Part shown: in pieces, positions 5,754 to 9,922 of the stretch | Numbering within the stretch: position 1 is the first letter of the stretch | How the letters are laid out: the number at the start of each line of letters is the position of its first letter | DNA from: Flavobacteriaceae bacterium | GTDB lineage: Bacteria > Bacteroidota > Bacteroidia > Flavobacteriales > Flavobacteriaceae | NCBI GenBank assembly: GCA_030613745.1 | Contig: JAUWLK010000079.1 | Span: 1 to 9,922, forward strand | Direction: 5' to 3' | Length of the DNA stretch: 9,922 bases | The notes under the pieces: model-generated | What the model saw: the letters and a program-made list of their open reading frames with translations, nothing else | Told to the model about the DNA's origin: nothing | Databases searched by the model: none | Made by a program: the position numbers and the translations under genes

Positions 5754-6890
5754 TTAAAAATATTCATAGACATCACCTAAATTTATAGTCAGCGAAAATC
5801 GTAAAGTACTTTCTAAAGGATTAGTAACATCTGATGCATTTATTAGATATGAAAGGTCTAAAGTAGAACTTCTAAATTTAAACCCTGCACCAATTGTGAA
5901 AAATTGTCGGTTACCTTTGTTTGGACTTTCATGGAAGTAACCAGCTCTTACTGCAAATGTTTTATCGTACATATACTCTGCACTTAATGCCCAGGTAACT
6001 TCTTCTAATTCTTCCTCAAACCCTCTGGGTGCATCATAAAATGATTGAAACATACCTTTTAAAAAACCAACATTGTCATCTTTTCCTGCAATTATTTCAT
6101 CACTTTCTCTTATCGGTGGAGTGGGAACAAGTAGTTTGTTAAATTCAACATTTGCGGTTATGGTATTTACGTTATCTAAAATAAAATCAAATCCACCACC
6201 TAATTTTAAATTTGTAGGTATAAAACTTTCTTCACCTCCAATTACTAGTTCCACTTTTGGCCCTATATTTGAAATATTAAAACCACCACGCCATTTACCA
6301 TTAAAATCGCCAAAATTCATTTCTTCACTTTGGTAATAACCTGATAGATCTACAGAAAACGTATTAACTGCTTGAATGAAAGAATCTTCAATATTTATAG
6401 CCATATCAGAACGAATGTATCTTAAACCAACTGCCATAGAAAAATTTTCATTTAGTTTTAAAGCATAAGAGGCATCTATTGAAAAGTCATTAGGGTTTTC
6501 AGTTCCCAGTGGAGTTCCAATATCATCTGTTAGATCAATTGAGCCTAATGAAAAATAGGTTAGACTTGCACCCCATGCACTTCTTTCATTAATTCGATTA
6601 GAAACAAATGCGCTGGTTATACTCACATCATTTGTTAAATTTCTTAGCCAAGGCGTGTAATTTAAACCAATTTGCCATTGCGAACTAGAAAAAGCGTATT
6701 TTGCTGCATTATAGTGTTGTGAACTGGCATCAGGTGTTGTTGCTACTCCCATATCAGCCAAACCACCAGCTCTTGCATCTGGAGCTATTAGTAAAAATGG
6801 TGATGCGGTTGTTATTGGATTTTCATCTTGTGCATAAAAATTAAATATTCCTAAAAAAATTGCGATGAAAACTAAACTTAATTTTTTCAT
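5754..6890 (-). CDS. porV: Type IX secretion system outer-membrane protein PorV (LptO)
   Basis: FadL-like outer-membrane beta-barrel of 378 residues and a component of the type IX secretion system. In characterised systems PorV collects CTD-bearing cargo from the SprA translocon and delivers it to the PorU sortase. Seen: signal peptide 1-20 ending in YAQ, then the family start TTASPFLLIAPDARAGGLADMGVATTPDASSQHYNAAKYAF (about 27-67, the most conserved block). Repeated amphipathic strands follow, then RGFEEELEEVTWALSAEYMYD and YFHESPNKGNRQFFTIGAGFKF, and a strand-like C-terminus. Length is normal for the family (about 380-400). It lies 34 nt downstream of porU, on the same strand, so the partner proteins are probably co-transcribed. 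ATG start at 6890; no Shine-Dalgarno. Confidence 0.95.
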   Translation of the reverse strand: MKKLSLVFIAIFLGIFNFYAQDENPITTASPFLLIAPDARAGGLADMGVATTPDASSQHYNAAKYAFSSSQWQIGLNYTPWLRNLTNDVSITSAFVSNRINERSAWGASLTYFSLGSIDLTDDIGTPLGTENPNDFSIDASYALKLNENFSMAVGLRYIRSDMAINIEDSFIQAVNTFSVDLSGYYQSEEMNFGDFNGKWRGGFNISNIGPKVELVIGGEESFIPTNLKLGGGFDFILDNVNTITANVEFNKLLVPTPPIRESDEIIAGKDDNVGFLKGMFQSFYDAPRGFEEELEEVTWALSAEYMYDKTFAVRAGYFHESPNKGNRQFFTIGAGFKFRSSTLDLSYLINASDVTNPLESTLRFSLTINLGDVYEYF

Positions 6891-6924
6891 GTATTGAATT
6901 AATTGTAGAGGATTAATATATAGT

Positions 6925-9922
6925 TTATTGCAGAATAACTAATTTTTCAATTTTTTCTGCTTTTGTATTTGTTAATAAAGATTTAACATGAAGCTTATAT
7001 ATATAAACTCCCTTACCAATTTTATTGCCAAAATCATCAAGACCATTCCAAGTTATTTCTCTTGATAAAAGTCCATCAGATTGCACAGATCGGTTAAGGG
7101 TTTTAATGAGTTTTCCAGACACCGTAAAAATTTGAACTTGTACCTCTAACGTTTCATTTGGCTTATTATGATTAAACCAAAATTCGGTATAGTTCACAAA
7201 CGGATTTGGATAATTCAATACGTTACTTAAAATTAAATCGTTGTCATCAACTACAATAAAACTTAACGTAGCTTCAGAAGGATTATTGTATGTATCCCAA
7301 CATTTAAATTTGATGGTGTGCAGGCCGGGTTCTAAATTGCGTAAAGGGAATTTAACTTTACCTTTTTTAAAGTCGTTTAATTCAGTTTCATAATAATCGT
7401 TTAATACAAATGGATTGGCATTATCGTCATCTAAAATAGCAATAATATCATGATCAACTGCTGTAATGGAAGTGTTAATGCCCGAATTGTCTTCTAAAAT
7501 GGCATATATTATTGGTGATTCGCTTGTATTACCGCCATCAACAAAAGATTCATCATTCATAAATAATTGGATATTGGGTCCTTCATTATCTGTTGGGGCA
7601 TTAGAATCAATTCCGCCGATTTTTATTTGTAAATTATAACCTGATTTATCTGTTTTTTTATCATCAGCATAAAAGCTTATTTTGGCATTTCCATAAGCTA
7701 TCCTTATATCTTTTGGTACAATAAAATCAAATGAGAAATTTCCATTATTAATTGATGCTCTGCCTCTAAAAATTTTACTTTCAATAGAAGTGAATTCCAT
7801 TTTTTTACCAAAATTATCATTGTCTAATGTAGTTTTGTTCAAAGGTTTGTCATATATGGTAGCAGATAGAACTCCGTTAAAATTATTCAATATATTGTTT
7901 TGATCATCAGTTATAATTCCTTCAAACTTAATATGTGATAAAGCTTTTAAAGTATCTAAACTTTGGTTAATGTCTTTGTCGTTCATTTTTGTAATGATAA
8001 CATTTGGTTTAGGTTGTGCAAGCTTCATTGCAGGGTCACCAAAATTATAAACAAAAAAACGTTGGGCAGAGGAAAATTCATGTTTGGTATTCATTAGTGA
8101 TTCAGCTATTGTATAATCTTCATTTTGAAAATTAAATAATTTTTTTACCAAACTTTTATTAAAATTTTGACCAACACTTATAAAAATTTCACGAGTAGTG
8201 GTTATCATATTTGTAGCACCTCCATTTTGATTTAAAAAAGTAAACTCTCCTGCAGTTGGTTGTAAAGGATTATCAAACCTTGAAAATTCACAGGTTACTG
8301 CTATAAATAAAGGTAGTGTGTTTAAATTATTCCAGCTTTGTATTTGAGGTACTTCTAAAATTCGTTCTTGAGCCCAGCCATTAATTCCTCCATGACCAAA
8401 ATAATCAACTACTAAGGTTCCGGTTTCAACCGAATTTGTTATTGCTTCATTAACTGTTGGGTACCTTTCACCTCCAGCAGAAGTAATTTGTTGATGGGCG
8501 TCAGCATATATTTTTTTGATGTTAAAACCTGGCTTGTTAATTTTGACATCTTCTGTAATTAGATCAACTGTTTTCTGTAAAATAAATTCAGAAGGTTTAT
8601 CAGGGTCGTCAGCTACAAAAGTTAAGTTATTGCGCCAGTCACCATATGAATTGGTACTGTAATAATTTAATGTTTTATCAACAGCTTTTTGTGCTTCAAG
8701 TATTGTTGTTATAGGATATCTTCCTGTGGCTACATCTTGGAAATCGTTGGGAGTAAGTTCTCCTTCAACATCATCCATAATTCCAAAATAATCATCTGTA
8801 ACATAGGAAGTTACTAAATTAAAACTTTCAAAAGATTGAAATGCAGGAACAATATTATTGTTATTGGTTATTCTATCTTTAAAATCAAATGATGAATCGC
8901 CAAATAAACAAACAAATTTAATTTTTTTATCATTTGTTGTTGCATTCAGATATAAAAATCGTACAAAATCTCTTATGGCTGTTAAATCAGGTGATCCTGA
9001 ACCAAATTCGTTATAAATTTGATTGATGTCAATTACTTCTGTGGTTAAATTTGAATTATTACGATGGTAATCAGCTAATCTTTCGGCTTCATTTAGAAGG
9101 TAATTTTGAGTAATAATTACATAATCAATATCTTGTAATTTATGCAAATTTTGATTGTCAACTATATTATTGTCAATTGTTTCTGGAATAAAAAAGTCAT
9201 TTTCATTGATAACTATAAATTCTTTTAATTCACCTCCAAAGGATTTAAATTTAAAACCCGAGTTGTCTGATTCGTTATTAATTTGTTTAGGATTTATATA
9301 ATCAGATACATCCCAAATTTGGTAAATATTTGAGTTATTTTGTATTTGATATTCATAAATATTATTGATATTGGTTGTTTTAATATTTCTAAATGAAAAT
9401 TGTTTATCATGAGCGATTAGTTTTTTTGTGCCTAAAATCTCTATATAGTCTAAGTAAGCTTTTGCAGATGGATTTCCGAAATTGTTATAAGTAATTTCTA
9501 TATTTAATTGCTCTTGATTTGAATTGGTATTTTTAAATGATTCACTTGCAACAGCCAAATTATAAGATGATGATGATAATGCTGGAAAATTTAAATTTAT
9601 CAAGTCAACTCCATTAATTTTAGCATTCATTTGCGTATTGGTAAAAGATATTGCTACACCTCGTATTCGTAAGGTGATATCCTCACTATTGTCAATATCA
9701 TTAAAGTTAAAACGAAAAGTTTGGTTTTCATTAAAACTAAAATCTTCACCTAGCCATTGCTGGCCGTTTGCAAAAAGATTAACTTTTTCAATTTCATGAA
9801 CCAAAAAATCTTGATAGTTATTAATTTGTTGATTTGCCGATAGAGTTATTTGATCTGAAGTAGAAATTCTTTTACCAGCTCCGTTATCAACAGTAATAAA
9901 ATAATAGGCTTTGTCACTATAA
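6925..9922 (-). CDS. porU: Type IX secretion system sortase PorU, C-terminal 998 residues (5' end beyond window)
   Basis: Gingipain-like (C25) cell-surface sortase. Known PorU cleaves the C-terminal signal of T9SS cargo and attaches the mature protein to anionic LPS. The frame is open to the right edge (it reads YSDKAYYFITVDNGAG from 9921 downwards), so the TTG at 9804 is not a start; the true start and signal peptide lie outside. Counting from the first visible codon: N-terminal beta region with a GQQWLGEDF motif (53-61); gingipain domain from about 266 (DYVIIT) to 631; catalytic His510 in YFGHGG and Cys544 in AVTCEFS. Immunoglobulin-like regions follow, then a CTD from about 904 containing NYPNPF, FTVSGKLIKTL and GVYIYKL. 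PorU's own CTD is retained in studied species. gldJ is often upstream in flavobacteria, but that lies outside this window. Confidence 0.95.
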   Translation of the reverse strand, partial: YSDKAYYFITVDNGAGKRISTSDQITLSANQQINNYQDFLVHEIEKVNLFANGQQWLGEDFSFNENQTFRFNFNDIDNSEDITLRIRGVAISFTNTQMNAKINGVDLINLNFPALSSSSYNLAVASESFKNTNSNQEQLNIEITYNNFGNPSAKAYLDYIEILGTKKLIAHDKQFSFRNIKTTNINNIYEYQIQNNSNIYQIWDVSDYINPKQINNESDNSGFKFKSFGGELKEFIVINENDFFIPETIDNNIVDNQNLHKLQDIDYVIITQNYLLNEAERLADYHRNNSNLTTEVIDINQIYNEFGSGSPDLTAIRDFVRFLYLNATTNDKKIKFVCLFGDSSFDFKDRITNNNNIVPAFQSFESFNLVTSYVTDDYFGIMDDVEGELTPNDFQDVATGRYPITTILEAQKAVDKTLNYYSTNSYGDWRNNLTFVADDPDKPSEFILQKTVDLITEDVKINKPGFNIKKIYADAHQQITSAGGERYPTVNEAITNSVETGTLVVDYFGHGGINGWAQERILEVPQIQSWNNLNTLPLFIAVTCEFSRFDNPLQPTAGEFTFLNQNGGATNMITTTREIFISVGQNFNKSLVKKLFNFQNEDYTIAESLMNTKHEFSSAQRFFVYNFGDPAMKLAQPKPNVIITKMNDKDINQSLDTLKALSHIKFEGIITDDQNNILNNFNGVLSATIYDKPLNKTTLDNDNFGKKMEFTSIESKIFRGRASINNGNFSFDFIVPKDIRIAYGNAKISFYADDKKTDKSGYNLQIKIGGIDSNAPTDNEGPNIQLFMNDESFVDGGNTSESPIIYAILEDNSGINTSITAVDHDIIAILDDDNANPFVLNDYYETELNDFKKGKVKFPLRNLEPGLHTIKFKCWDTYNNPSEATLSFIVVDDNDLILSNVLNYPNPFVNYTEFWFNHNKPNETLEVQVQIFTVSGKLIKTLNRSVQSDGLLSREITWNGLDDFGNKIGKGVYIYKLHVKSLLTNTKAEKIEKLVILQ

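Noticed and set aside
6073..6336. Plus-strand open frame of 87 codons
   Set aside because: It is fully antisense within porV, which is strongly supported; low-complexity Ser/Pro/Leu content is typical of an antisense shadow.
9802..9804. TTG as the start of porU
   Set aside because: The frame continues open for 39 more codons to the window edge, and those codons encode sequence typical of PorU (AYYFITVDNGAGKRI), so the gene is cut by the window rather than starting here.

Overview
The window is AT-rich DNA from a member of the Bacteroidota, most likely a marine-type flavobacterium. The strongest evidence is the right half, which carries the type IX secretion system (T9SS) genes porU and porV followed directly by a cytidine deaminase, a gene order that recurs in Flavobacteriaceae. 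CarboxypepD_reg-like proteins, a DUF5362 membrane protein, a near-absence of Shine-Dalgarno sequences and an exact TAnnTTTG promoter box fit the same assignment.

Layout from left to right: a plus-strand PagL-like outer-membrane lipid A deacylase (36-683) is convergent with two minus-strand tandem paralogues, each with a signal peptide and a CarboxypepD_reg-like domain (705-1484 and 1488-2318). A 221-nt divergent intergenic region follows (2319-2539). It holds a TTTTGTTAA palindrome with an extra direct copy, a promoter candidate and an imperfect long hairpin. Next is plus-strand peptidase E (2540-3238), which ends 4 nt from a long minus-strand block occupying the rest of the window.

In transcription order that block is porU (its 5' end lies beyond the right edge), porV, cdd, a group III truncated hemoglobin, a DUF5362 membrane protein and a KAS III-like ketoacyl synthase. 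Spacings are 34, 96, 5, 62 and 20 nt, so co-transcription of at least cdd with the globin gene is likely.

PorU and PorV work together at the outer membrane: PorV shuttles T9SS cargo and PorU cleaves the C-terminal sorting signal and attaches the mature protein to the cell surface. The other genes are cytoplasmic or inner-membrane functions (pyrimidine salvage, haem protein, lipid synthesis, dipeptide hydrolysis) with no obvious direct role in secretion. I see no mobile elements, CRISPR arrays, rRNAs or tRNAs, and no evidently new multi-gene system. The less ordinary signals are the structured pepE leader, the paralogue pair with a replaced middle segment, a PagL homologue lacking the usual catalytic acid, and a KAS III lacking the usual CoA-stacking tryptophan.
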